64,000 nt of DNA from Atherix ibis (taxonomy: Eukaryota > Arthropoda > Insecta > Diptera > Athericidae): positions 62,001 through 126,000 of the forward strand of contig CATQJD010000146.1 in NCBI GenBank assembly GCA_958298945.1, read 5' to 3'. The translations under genes and the position numbers were made by a program. The notes under the pieces are model-generated. The model had not been told where the DNA came from. It ran no database searches and saw only the letters and a list, made by a program, of their open reading frames with translations. The first letter of the stretch is position 1, and every line of letters starts with the position of its first letter. Positions 42,726 through 57,370 of this stretch are shown here, piece by piece.

Positions 42726-45700
42726 CATACTACTTCATATTTTCTTAAATATACTACTTCATATTCCTCTTAAACATACTACTTCATATTCCTCTTAATT
42801 ATACTATTTCATATTCCTCTTAAGCATACTACTTCATATTCCTTTTAAACATACTACTTCATATTCCTCTCAATTATACTACTTCATATTGCTCTTAAAC
42901 ATACTACTTCATATACATCTTAAATATACTACTTCATATTGAGCTTAAACATTCTACTTCGTATTCCTCTTAAACATTCTACTTCATATTCCTCTTAAAC
43001 ATACTACTTCTTATTCCTCTTAAGCATTCTATTTCATATTCCTCTTAAACATACCACGTCATATTCCTCTTAAATATACTACTTCATTTTCCTCTTAAAC
43101 ATACTACTTCATATTCCTCTTAAATATACTACTTCATATTCATCCCAATCATACTACTTCATATTCCTCTTAAACATACTACTTCATATTCCTCTTAAAC
43201 ACACTACTTCATATTCCTCTTAAACATACTACTTCATATTCCGCTTAATCATACAACTTCATATACCTCTTAAACATACTGCTTCATATTACTCTTAAAC
43301 TCACTACTTCATATTCCTCTTAAACATACTACTTCATATTCCTCTTAAACATAATACTTCATATTGCTCTTAAACATATTACTACATATTCCTCTTAAAT
43401 ATACTACTTTATATTCCTCTTAAACATACTACTTCATATTCGTCTTAATTATACTATTTCATATTCCTCTTAAGCATACTACTTCATATTCCTTTTAAAC
43501 ATACTACTTCATATTCCTCTCAATTATACTACTTCATATTGCTCTTAAACATACTACTTCATATACCTCTTAAATATACTACCTCGGATTCATCTTAAAC
43601 ATACTACTTCATATTCCTCTTAAACATACTACCTCATATTCCTCTTAAACATACTACTTCATATTCCTCTTAAATATACTACTTCATATTACTCTTAAAT
43701 ATACTACTTCATATTCCTCTTAAACATACTATTTCATATTCCTCTTAAATATACTACTTCATATTGAGCTTAAACATTCAACTTCGTATTCCTCTTAAAC
43801 ATTCTACTTCATATTTCTCTTAAACATACTACTTCATATTCATCTTAAACATTCTACTTCATATTCCTCTTAAACATACCACGTCATATTCCTCTTAAAT
43901 ATACTACTTCATATTCCTCTTAAACATACTACTTCATATTCCTCTTAAACATACTACTTCATATTCCTCTTAAATATACTACTTCATATTACTCTTAAAT
44001 ATACTACTTCATATTCCTCTTAAACATACTACTTCATATTTCTTTTAAACATACTACTTCATATTCCTCTTAAACATACTATTTCATATTCCTCTTAAAC
44101 ATACTACTTCATATTCCTCTTAAACATACTACTTCATATTCCTCTTAAACATACTACTTCATATTCCTCTTAAACATACTACTTCATATTCCTCTTAAAT
44201 ATACTACTTCATATTACTCTTAAATATACTACTTCATATTCCTCTTAAACATACTACTTCATATTCCTCTTAAACATACTACTTCATATTCCTCTTAAAT
44301 ATACTACTTCATATTGATCTTAAACATTTTACTTCATATTCCTCTTATACATACTACTTCATATTCCTCTTAAACATACTACTTCATATTTCTCTTAAAC
44401 ATACTACTTCATATTCCTCTTAAACATACCACGCCATATTCCTCTTAAATATACTACTTCATATTCCTCTTATACATACTACTTCATATTCCTCCTAAAC
44501 ATACTACTTCATATTCCTCTTAAATATACTACTTCATATTCATCCCAAATATACTACTTCATATTCCTCTTAAACATACTACTTCATATTCCTCTTAAAC
44601 ATACTACTTCATATTCCTCTTAAATATACTACTTCATATTGATCTTAAACATTTTACTTCATATTCCTCTTATACATACTACTTCATATTCCTCTTAAAC
44701 ATACTACTTCATATTTTTCTTAAACATACTACTTCATATTCCTCTTAAACATACCACGCCATATTCCTCTTAAATATACTACTTCATATTCCTCTTATAC
44801 ATACTACTTCATATTCCTCCTAAACATACTACTTCATATTCCTCTTAAATATACTACTTCATATTCCTCTTATACATACTACTTCATATTCCTCCTAAAC
44901 ATACTACTTCATATTCCTCTTAAATATACTACTTCATATTCATCCCAAACATACTACTTCATATTCCTCTTAAACATACTACTTCATATTCCTCTTAATT
45001 ATACTACTTCATATTCCTCTTAAACATACTACTTCATATTCCTCTTAATTATACTACTTCATATTCCTCTTAAGCATACTACTTCATATTCCTTTTAAAC
45101 ATACTACTTCATATTACTCTCAATTATACTACTTCATATTCCTCTTAAACATACTACTTCATATACCTCTTAAATATACTACTTCATATTCATCTTAAAC
45201 ATACTACTTCATATTCATTTTAAACATACTACTTCATATTCCTCTTAAACATAATACTTCATATTCCTCTTAAATATACTACTTCATATTCCTCTTAAAC
45301 ATACTACTTCATATTCCTCTTAATAATACTACTTCATATTCCTCTTAAACATACTACTTCATATTCCTATTAAACATACTACTTCATATTCCTCTTAAAT
45401 ATACTACTTCATATTACTCTTAAATATACTACTTCATATTCCTCTTAAACATACTACTTCATATTCTTCTTAAACATACTATTTCATATTCCTCTTAAAT
45501 ATACTACTTCATATTGAGCTTAAACATTCTACTTCATATTCCTCTTAAACATACTACTTCATATTTCTCTTAAACATACTACTTCATATTCCTCTTAAAC
45601 ATTCTACTTCATATTCCTCTTAAACATACCACGTCATATTCCTCTTAAATATACTACTTCATATTCCTCTTAAACATACTACTTCATATTCCTCTTAAAC

Positions 45701-47095
45701 ATACTACTTCATATTCCTCTTAAATATACTACTTCATATTCCTTTTAAACATACTACTTCATATTCCTCTTAAACATACTATTTCATATTCCTCTTAAAT
45801 ATACTACTTCATATTGAGCTTAAACATTCTACTTCATATTCCTCTTAAACATACTACTTCATATTCCTCTTAAACATAGTACTTCATATTCCTCTTAAAC
45901 ACACTACTTCATATTCCTATTAAACATACTACTTCATATTCCTCTTCAACATACTACTTCATATTCCTCTTAAGCATATTACTTCATATTCCTCTTAAAT
46001 ATACTACTTTATATTCCTCTTAAACATACTACTTAATATTCCTCTTAAACATACTACTTCATATTCCTCTTAAACATACAACTTCATATTCCTTTTAAAT
46101 ATACTACTTCACATTCCTCTTAAATATACTTGTTCATATTCCTCTTAAACATACTACTTCATATTCCTCTTAAACATACTACTTCATATTCCTCTTAAAC
46201 ATACTACTTCATATTCCTCATAAACATAATACTTCATATTCCTCTTAAACATACTACTTCATATTCCTCTTAAACATACTACTTCATATTCCTCTTAAAC
46301 ATACTACATCATATTCCTCTTAAATATACTACTTTATATTCCTCTTAAACATTCTACTTCATATTCCTCTTAAACATACTACTTCATATTCCTCTTAAAT
46401 ATACTACTTCATATTCCCCTTAAACATACAACTTCATATTCCTCTTAAACATACTACTTCATATTCCTCTTAAACATACTACTTCATATTCCTCTTAAAC
46501 ATACTACTTCATATTCCTCTTAAACATACTACTTCATATTCCTCTTAAACATACTACTTAATATTCCTCTTAAACATACTACTTCATATTCCTCTTAAAT
46601 ATAATACTTCATATTCCTCTTAAATATACTACTTCATATTCCTCTTAAACATACTACTTCATATTCCTCTTAAACATACTACTTCATATTCCTATTAAAT
46701 ATACTACTTCATATTCATCTTAAACATTCTACTTCATATTCCTCTTAAATATACTAATTCATATTGCTCCTAAACATACTACTTCATATTCTTCTTAAAC
46801 ATACTACTTCATATTACTCTTAAATATGCTACTTCATATTCATCTTAAACATACTACTTCATATTCCTCTTAAACATACTACTTCATATTCCTCTTAAAC
46901 CTACAACTTCATATATCTCTTAAACATTCTACTTCATATTCCTCTTAAATATACTAATTCATATTGCTCCTAAACATACTACTTCATATTCTTCTTAAAC
47001 ATACTACTTCATATTACTCTTAAATATGCTACTTCATATTCATCTTAAACATACTACTTCATATTCCTCTTAAACATACTACTTCATATTCCTCT
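42716..47095 (+). repeat. Second copy of the 5649-bp segment, shortened by 1275 bp
   Basis: The copy opens at a junction near 42715, where 8-monomer units switch back to the TATTTTCTTAAAT marker. Offsets to copy 1 step from 5649 bp (up to about 44430) to 5524 bp (CCACGCCAT 44755 against 39231; CTTAATAATAC monomer 45320 against 39796) and to 4374 bp (CATAGTAC 45875 against 41501; AAACCTACAAC 46895 against 42521). Each step is a whole number of monomers, 5 then 46. Base substitutions between the copies are few, for example CATATT at 41735 against CACATT at 46112. Confidence 0.86.
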
Positions 47096-47100
47096 TAAAC
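46705..47100 (+). repeat. 200-bp (8-monomer) unit, two copies (partner of 42.3-42.7 kb)
   Basis: This is the same 8-monomer order as at 42326-42725, 4374 bp downstream, with AAACCTACAAC in the monomer starting at 46895. It forms the 3' end of the second 5649-bp copy and is the likely source of the further 8-monomer copies a few hundred bases on. Confidence 0.82.
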
Positions 47101-47435
47101 ATATTACTTTATATTCCTCTTAAATATACTACTTTATATTCCTCTTAAACATACTACTTCATATTCCTCTTAAACATACTACTTCATATTCCTCTTAAAT
47201 ATACTACTTCATATTCCTCTTAAACATACTACTTCATATTCCTCTTAAATATACTATTTAATATTCCTCTTAAGCATACTACTTCATATTTCTTTTAAAC
47301 ATACTACTTCATATTCCTCTCAATCATACTACTTCATATTCCTCTTAAACATACTACTTCATATACCTCTTAAATATACTACTTCATATTCATCTTAAAC
47401 ATACTACTTCATATTCCTCTTAAACATACTACCTC
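47095..47435 (+). repeat. Short satellite linker before the 8-monomer cluster
   Basis: The monomers run ACATATTACTTTATATT, TACTACTTTATATT, then TACTATTTAATATTCC, TTAAGC, TTTCTTTTAAAC, CTCAATCATAC, a TATACCTC monomer and ACCTCATATTGGTCC (GGTCC at 47441). The same order returns near 51010-51370 (GGTCC at 51366, 3925 bp later), so this linker is shared with the 3.0-3.5 kb super-unit downstream. Confidence 0.75.
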
Positions 47436-47945
47436 ATATTGGTCCTAAACATACTACTTCATATTCTTCTTAAACATACTACTTCATATTACTCTTAAAT
47501 ATGCTACTTCATATTCATCTTAAACATACTACTTCATATTCCTCTTAAACATACTACTTCATATTCCTCTTAAACCTACAACTTCATATATCTCTTAAAC
47601 ATTCTACTTCATATTCCTCTTAAATATACTAATTCATATTGCTCCTAAACATACTACTTCATATTCTTCTTAAACATACTACTTCATATTACTCTTAAAT
47701 ATGCTACTTCATATTCATCTTAAACATACTACTTCATATTCCTCTTAAACATACTACTTCATATTCCTCTTAAACCTACAACTTCATATATCTCTTAAAC
47801 ATTCTACTTCATATTCCTCTTAAATATACTAATTCATATTGCTCCTAAACATACTACTTCATATTCTTCTTAAACATACTACTTCATATTACTCTTAAAT
47901 ATGCTACTTCATATTCATCTTAAACATACTACTTCATATTCCTCT
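47435..47945 (+). repeat. 200-bp (8-monomer) units, about 2.5 tandem copies
   Basis: AAACCTACAACTTCATATATC monomers start at 47570 and 47770, exactly 200 bp apart. Each is followed by CATTCTAC, TACTAATTCATATTGCTC, CTAAACATAC, TTCTTC, TTACTC, TATGCTAC and TTCATC monomers. The first, incomplete copy enters from GGTCCTAAACATAC at 47441. This is the most regular short-period higher-order repeat in the window, and the copies look almost identical. Confidence 0.87.
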
Positions 47946-50900
47946 TAACCATATTACTTCATATTCCTCTTAAATATACTACTTTATATTCCTCTTAAAC
48001 ATACTACTTCATATTCCTCCTAAACATACTACTTCATATTCCTCTTAAACATACTACCTCATATTCCTCTTAAACATACTACTTCATATTCCTCTTAAAC
48101 ATACTACTTCATATTCCTTTTAAACATATTACTTCAAATTCCTCTTAAACATACTACTTCATATTCCTCTTAAATATACTACTTCATATTCCTCTTAAAC
48201 ATACTACTTCATATTCCTCTTAAACATACTACTTCATATTCCTCTTAAACATATTACTTTATATTCCTCTTAAATATACTACTTTATATTCCTCTTAAAC
48301 ATACTACTTCATATTCCTCTTAAACATACTACTTCATATTCCTCTTAAATATACTACTTCATATTCCTCTTAAACATACTACTTCATATTCCTCTTAAAT
48401 ATACTACTTCATATTCCTCTTAAACATACTACTTCATATTCCTCTTAAACATACTACTTCATATTCCTCTTAAACATACTACTTCATATTCTTCTTAAAC
48501 ATACTACTTCATATTCCTCTTAAATATGCTACTTCATATTCATCTTAAACATACTACTTCATATTCCTCTTAAACATACTACTTCATATTCCTCTTAAAC
48601 ATACAACTTCATATATCTCTTAAACATACTACTTCATATTCCTCTTAAACTCACTACTTCATATTCCTCTTAAACATACTACTTCATATTCCTCTTAAAC
48701 ATACTACTTCATATTCCTCTTAACCATATTACTTCATATTCCTCTTAAATATACTACTTTATATTCCTCTTAAACATACTACTTCATATTCCTCTTAAAC
48801 ATACTACTTCATATTCCTCTTATATATACTACTTCATATTCCTCTTAAACATACTACTGCATATTCCTCTTAAATATACTATTTCATATTCCTCTTAAGC
48901 ATACTACTTCATATTCCTTTTAAACATACTACTTCATATTCCTCTTAATTATACCACTTCATATTCCTCTTAAACATACTACGTTATATACCTCTTAAAT
49001 ATACTACTTTATATTCATCTTAAACATACTACTTCATATTCCTCTTAAACATACTACCTCATATTCCTCTTAAACATACTACTTCATATTCCTCTTAAAC
49101 ATACTACTTCATATTCCTTTTAAACATATTACTTCAAATTCCTCTTAAACATACTACTTCATATTCCTCTTAAATATACTACTTCATATTCCTCTTAAAC
49201 ATACTACTTCATATTCCTCTTAATAATACTACTTCATATTCCTCTTAAACGTACTACTTCATATTCCTCTTAAACATACTCCTTCATATTCCTATTAAAT
49301 ATACTACTTCATATTACTCTTAAATATACTACTTCATATTCCTCTTAAACATACTACTTCATATTCCTCTTAAACATACTATTTCGTATTCCTCTTAAAT
49401 ATACTACTTCATATTGATCTTAAATATTCTACTTCATATTCCTCTTAAACATACTACTTCATATTCCTCTTAAACATACTACTTCACATTCCTCTTAAAC
49501 ATACTACTTCATATTCATTTTTAACATACTACTTCATATTCCTCTTAAACATACTACTTCATATTCCTCTTAAATATACTACTTCATATTCCTCTTAAAC
49601 ATACTACTTCATATTCCTCTTAATAATACTACTTCATATTCCTCTTAAACATACTACTTCATATTCCTATTAAACATACTACTTTATATTCCTCTTAAAT
49701 ATACTACTTCATATTACTCTTAAATATACTACTTCATATTCCTCTTAAACATACTACTTCATATTCTTCTTAAACATACTATTTCATATTCCTCTTAAAT
49801 ATACTACTTCATATTAAGCTTAAACATTCTACTTCATATTCCTCTTAAACATACTACTTCATATTTCTCTTAAACATACTACTTCATATTCCTCTTAAAC
49901 ATTCTACTTCATATTCCTCTTAAACATACCACGTCATATTCCTCTTAAATATACTACTTCATATTCCTCTTAAACATACTACTTCATATTCCTCTTAAAC
50001 ATACTACTTCATATTCCTCTTAAATATACTACTTCATATTCCTTTTAAACATACTACTTCATATTCCTCTTAAACATACTATTTCATATTCCTCTTAAAT
50101 ATACTACTTCATATTGAGCTTAAACATTCTACTTCATATTCCTCTTAAACATACTACTTCATATTCCTCTTAAACATACTACTTCATATTCCTCTTAAAC
50201 ATACTACTTCATATTCCTCTTAAACATACTACTTCATATTTCTCTTAAACATACTATTTCATATTCCTCTTAAAAATACTACTTCATATACCTCTTAAAC
50301 ATACTACTTTATATTCCTCTTAAGCACTCTACTTCATATTCCTATTAAACATACTACTTCATATTCCTCTTCAACATACTACTTCATATTCCTCTTAAGC
50401 ATATTACTTCATATTCCTCTTAAATATACTACTTTATATTCCTCTTAAACATACTACTTTATATTCCTCTTAAACATACTACTTCATATTCCTCTTAAAC
50501 ATACAACTTCATATTCCTTTTAAATATACTACTTCATATTCCTTTTAAATATACTTGTTCATATTCCTCTTAAACATACTACTTCATATTCCTCTTAAAC
50601 TTACTACTTCATATTCCTCCTAAACATACTACTTCATATTCCTCATAAACATAATACTTCATATTCCTCTTAAACATACTACTTCATATTCCTCTTAAAC
50701 ATACTACTTCATATTCCTCTTAAACATACTACATCATATTCCTCTTAAATATACTACTTAATATTCCTCTTAAACATTCTACTTCATATTCCTCTTAAAC
50801 ATACTCCTTCATATTCCTCTTAAATATACTACTTCATATTCCTCTTAAACGTACTACTTCATATTCCTCTTAAACATACTACTTCATATTCCTCTTAAAC

Positions 50901-53900
50901 ATACTACTTCATATTCCTCTTAAACATACTACTTAATATTCCTCTTAAACATACTACTTCATATTCCCCTTAAATATAATACTTCATATTCCTCTTAAAC
51001 ATACTACTTCATATTCCTCTTAAACATATTACTTTATATTCCTCTTAAATATACTACTTTATATTCCTCTTAAACATACTACTTCATATTCCTCTTAAAC
51101 ATACTACTTCATATTCCTCTTAAATATACTACTTCATATTCCTCTTAAACAAACTACTTCATATTCCTCTTAAATATACTATTTAATATTCCTCTTAAGC
51201 ATACTACTTCATATTTCTTTTAAACATACTACTTCATATTCCTCTCAATCATACTACTTCATATTCCTCTTAAACATACTACTTCATATACCTCTTAAAT
51301 ATACTACTTCATATTCATCTTAAACATACTACTTCATATTCCTCTTAAACATACTACCTCATATTGGTCCTAAACATACTACTTCATATTCCTCTTAACC
51401 ATATTACTTCATATTCCTCTTAAATATACTACCTCATATTCCTCTTAAACATACTACTTCATATTCCTCTTAAACATACTACTTCATATTCCTTTTAAAC
51501 ATATTACTTCAAATTCCTCTTAAACATACTACTTCATATTCCTCTTAAATATACTACTTCATATTAATCTTAAACATACTACTTCATATTCCTCTTAAAC
51601 ATACTACTTCATATTCCTCTTAAACATATTACTTTATATTCCTCTTAAATATACTACTTTATATTCCTCTTAAACATACTACTTCATATTCCTCTTAAAC
51701 ATACTACTTCATATTCCTCTTAAATATACTACTTCATATTCCTCTTAAACATACTACTTCATATTCCTCTTAAATATACTACTTCATATTCCTCTTAAAC
51801 ATACTACTTCATATTCCTCTTAAACATACTACTTCATATTCCTCTTAAACATACTGCTTCATATTCTTCTTAAACATACTACTTCATATTCCTCTTAAAT
51901 ATGCTACTTCATATTCATCTTAAACATACTACTTCATATTCCTCTTAAACATACTACTTCATATTCCTCTTAAACATACAACTTCATATATCTCTTAAAC
52001 ATACTACTTCATATTCCTCTTAAACTCACTACTTCATATTCCTCTTAAACATACTACTTCATATTCCTCTTAAACATACTACTTCATATTCCTCTTAACC
52101 ATATTACTTCATATTCCTCTTAAATATACTACTTTATATTCCTATTAAACATACTACTTCATATTCCTCTTAAACATACTACTTCATATTCCTCTTATAT
52201 ATACTACTTCATATTCCTCTTAAACATACTACTGCATATTCCTCTTAAATATACTATTTCATATTCCTCTTAAGCATACTACTTCATATTCCTTTTAAAC
52301 ATACTACTTCATATTCCTCTTAATTATACCACTTCATATTCCTCTTAAACATACTACGTTATATACCTCTTATATATACTACTTTATATTCATCTTAAAC
52401 ATACTACTTCATATTCCTCTTAAACATACTACCTCATATTCCTCTTAAACATACTACTTCATATTCCTCTTAAACATACTACTTCATATTCCTTTTAAAC
52501 ATATTACTTCAAATTCCACTTAAACATACTACTTCATATTCCTCTTAAAAATACTACTTCATATTCCTCTTAAACATACTACTTCATATTCCTCTTAATA
52601 ATACTACTTCATATTCCTCTTAAACGTACTACTTCATATTCCTCTTAAACATACTCCTTCATATTCCTATTAAATATACTACTTCATATTACTCTTAAAT
52701 ATACTACTTCATATTCCTCTTAAACATACTACTTCATATTCCTCTTAAACATACTATTTCGTATTCCTCTTAAATATACTACTTCATATTGATCTTAAAT
52801 ATTCTACTTCATATTCCTCTTAAACATACTACTTCATATTCCTCTTAAACATACTACTTCACATTCCTCTTAAACATACTACTTCATATTCATTTTTAAC
52901 ATACTACTTCATATTCCTCTTAAACATACTACTTCATATTCCTCTTAAATATACTACTTCATATTCCTCTTAAACATAGTACTTCATATTCCTCTTAATA
53001 ATACTACTTCATATTCCTCTTAAACATACTACTTCATATTCCTATTAAACATACTACTTTATATTCCTCTTAAATATACTACTTCATATTACCCTTAAAT
53101 ATACTACTTCATATTCCTCTTAAACATACTACTTCATATTCTTCTTAAACATACTATTTCATATTCCTCTTAAATATACTACTTCATATTAAGCTTAAAC
53201 ATTCTACTTCATATTCCTCTTAAACATACTACTTCATATTTCTCTTAAACATACTACTTCATATTCCTCTTAAACATTCTACTTCATATTCCTCTTAAAC
53301 ATACCACGTCATATTCCTCTTAAATATACTACTTCATATTCCTCTTAAACATACTACTTCATATTCCTCTTAAACATACTACTTCATATTCCTCTTAAAT
53401 ATACTACTTCATATTCCTTTTAAACATACTACTTCATATTCCTCTTAAACATACTATTTCATATTCCTCTTAAATATACTACTTCATATTGAGCTTAAAC
53501 ATTCTACTTCATATTCCTCTTAAACATACTACTTCATATTCCTCTTAAACATACTACTTCATATTCCTCTTAAACATACTACTTCATATTCCTCTTAAAC
53601 ATACTACTTCATATTTCTCTTAAACATACTATTTCATAATCCTCTTAAAAATACTACTTCATATACCTCTTAAACATACTACTTTATATTCCTCTTAAAC
53701 ACACTACTTCATATTCCTATTAAACATACTACTTCATATTCCTCTTCAACATACTACTTCATATTCCTCTTAAGCATATTACTTCATATTCCTCTTAAAT
53801 ATACTACTTTATATTCCTCTTAAACATACTACTTTATATTCCTCTTAAACATACTACTTCATATTCCTCTTAAACATACAACTTCATATTCCTTTTAAAT

Positions 53901-56900
53901 ATACTACTTCATATTCCTCTTAAATATACTTGTTCATATTCCTCTTAAACATACTACTTCATATTCCTCTTAAACTTACTACTTCATATTCCTCCTAAAC
54001 ATACTACTTCATATTCCTCATAAACATAATACTTCATATTCCTCTTAAACATACTACTTCATATTCCTCTTAAACATACTACTTCATATTCCTCTTAAAC
54101 ATACTACATCATATTCCTCTTAAATATACTACCTAATATTCCTCTTAAACATTCTACTTCATATTCCTCTTAAACATACTCCTTCATATTCCTCTTAAAT
54201 ATACTACTTCATATTCCCCTTAAACATACTACTTCATATTCCTCTTAAACATACTACTTCATATTCCTCTTAAACGTACTACTTCATATTCCTCTTAAAC
54301 ATACTACTTCATATTCCTCTTAAACATACTACTTCATATTCCTCTTAAACATACTACTTAATATTCCTCTTAAACATACTACTTCATATTCCTCTTAAAT
54401 ATAATACTTCATATTCCTCTTAAATATACTACTTCATATTCCTCTTAAACATACTACTTCATATTCCTCTTAAACATACTACTTCATATTCCTCTTAAAT
54501 ATACTACTTCATATTCATCTTAAACATTCTACTTCATATTATTCTTAAATATACTAATTCATATTGCTCTTAAACATACTACTTCATATTCTTCTTAAAC
54601 ATACTACTTCATATACCTCTTATATATGCTACTTCATATTCATCTTAAACATACTACTTCATATTCCTCTTAAACATACTACTTCATATTCCTCTTAAAC
54701 CTACAACTTCATATATCTCTTAAACATACTACTTCATATTCCTCTTAAACTCACTACTTCATATTTCTTTTAAACATACTACTTCATATTCCTCTCAAAC
54801 ATACTACTTCATATTCCTCTTAAACATACTACTTCATATTCCTCTTAAACATATTACTTTATATTCCTCTTAAATATACTACTTTATATTTCTCTTAAAC
54901 ATACTACTTCATATTCCTCTTAAACATACTACTTCATATTCCTCTTAAATATACTACTTCATATTCCTCTTAAACATACTACTTCATATTCCTCTTAAAT
55001 ATACTATTTCATATTCCTCTTAAGCATACTACTTCATATTTCTTGTAAACATACTACTTCATATTCCTCTCAATCATACTACTTCATATTCCTCTTAAAC
55101 ATACTACTTCATATACCTCTTAAATATACTACTTCATATTCATCTTAAACATACTACTTCATATTCCTCTTAAACATACTACCTCATATTCGTCCTAAAC
55201 ATACTACTTCATATTCCTCTTAAACATACTACTTCATATTCCTTTTAAACATACTACTTCATATTCCTCTTAAACATACTACTTCATATTCCTCTTAAAT
55301 ATACTACTTCATATTCCTCTTAAACATACTACTTCATATTCCTCTTAAACATACTACTTCATATTCCTCTTAAACATACTACTTCATATTCTTATTAAAC
55401 ATACTACTTCATATTCCTCTTAAATATGCTACTTCATATTCGTCTTCAACATACTACTTCATATTCCTCTTAAACATACTACTTCATATTCCTCTTAAAC
55501 ATACAACTTCATATATCTCTTAAACATACTACTTCATATTCCTCTTAAACTCACTACTTCATATTCCTCTTAAACATACTACTTCATATTCCTCTTAAAC
55601 ATACTACTTCATATTCCTCTTAACCATATTACTTCATATTCCTCTTAAATATACTACTTTATATTCCTCTTAAACATACTACTTCATATTCCTCTTAAAC
55701 ATACTACTTCATATTCCTCTTATATATACTACTTCATATTCCTCTTAAACATACTACTGCATATTCCTCTTAAATATACTATTTCATATTCCTCTTAAGC
55801 ATACTACTTCATATTCCTTTTAAACATACTACTTCATATTCCTCTCAATTATACTACTTCATATTCCTCTTAAACATACTACTTTATATACCTCTTAAAT
55901 ATACTACTTCATATTCATCTTAAACATACTACTTCATATTCCTCTTAAACATACTACCTCATATTCCTCTTAAACATACTACTTCATATTCCTCTTAAAC
56001 ATACTACTTCATATTCGTTTTAAACATATTACTTCAAATTCCTCTTAAACATACTACTTCATATTCCTATTAAATATACTACTTCATATTCCTCTTAAAC
56101 ATACTACTTCATATTCCTCTTAGTAATACTACTTCATATTCCTCTTAAACGTACTACTTCATATTCCTCTTAAACATACTCCTTCATATTCCTATTAAAT
56201 ATACTACTTCATATTACTCTTAAATATACTACTTCATATTCCTCTTAAACATACTACTTCATATTCCTCTTAAACATACTATTTCATATTCCTCTTAAAT
56301 ATACTACTTCATATTGATCTTAAATATTCTACTTCATATTCCTCTTAAACATACTACTTCATATTCCTCTTAAACATACTACTTCATATTCCTCTTAAAC
56401 ATACTACTTCATATTCCTCTTAAGCATACCACGTCATATTCTTCTTAAATATACTACTTCATATTCCTCTTAAACATACTACTTCATATTCCTCTTAAAT
56501 ATACTACTTCATATTCATCCCAAACATACTACTTCATATTCCTCTTAAACATACTTCTTCATATTCCTCTTAAATATACCACTTCATATTCCTCTTAAAC
56601 ATACTACTTCATATTCCTCTTAATTATACTATTTCATATTCCTCTTAAGCATACTACTTCATATTCCTTTTAAACATACTACTTCATATTCCTCTCAATT
56701 ATACTACTTCATATTCCTCTTTAACATACTACTTCATATACCTCTTAAATATACTACTTCATATTCATCTTAAACATACTACTTCATATTCCTCTTAAAC
56801 ATACTACCTCATATTCCTCTTAAACATACTACTTCATATTCCTCTTAAACATACTCCTTCATATTCCTCTTAAACATACTACTTCATATTCTTCTTAAAT

Positions 56901-57344
56901 ATACTACTTCATATTCCTCTTACACATACTATTTCATATTCCTCTTAATAATACTACTGCATATTCCTCTTAAACATACTACTTCATATACCTCTTAAAC
57001 ATACTACTTCATATTCCTCTTAAATATAATACTTCATATTACTCTTAAATAAACTACTGCATATTCCTCTTAAACATACTACTTCATATTCCTCTTAAAC
57101 ATACTATTTCATATTCCTCTTAAATATACTACTTCATATTGAGCTTAAACATTCTACTTCATATTCCTCTTAAACATACTACTTCATATTCCTCTTAAAC
57201 ATACTACTTCATATTGCTCTTAAACATACTACTTCATATTCCTCTTAAACATACCACGTCATATTCCTCTTAAATTTACTACTTCATATTCCTCTTAAAC
57301 ATACTACTTCATATTCCTCTTAAACATATTACTTCATATTCCTC

Positions 57345-57370
57345 TTAAAAAATACTACTTCATATTCATC
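57345..57370 (+). repeat. 26-bp monomer with six A (TTAAAAAATAC)
   Basis: An added base makes TTAAAAAATACTAC, followed by TTCATC and then a CCAAAC monomer. The same 26-mer recurs at 60472-60497 and 63473-63498 (3127 and 3001 bp later). It is absent from the first three super-unit copies at the corresponding place, so it marks a younger subfamily. Confidence 0.85.
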
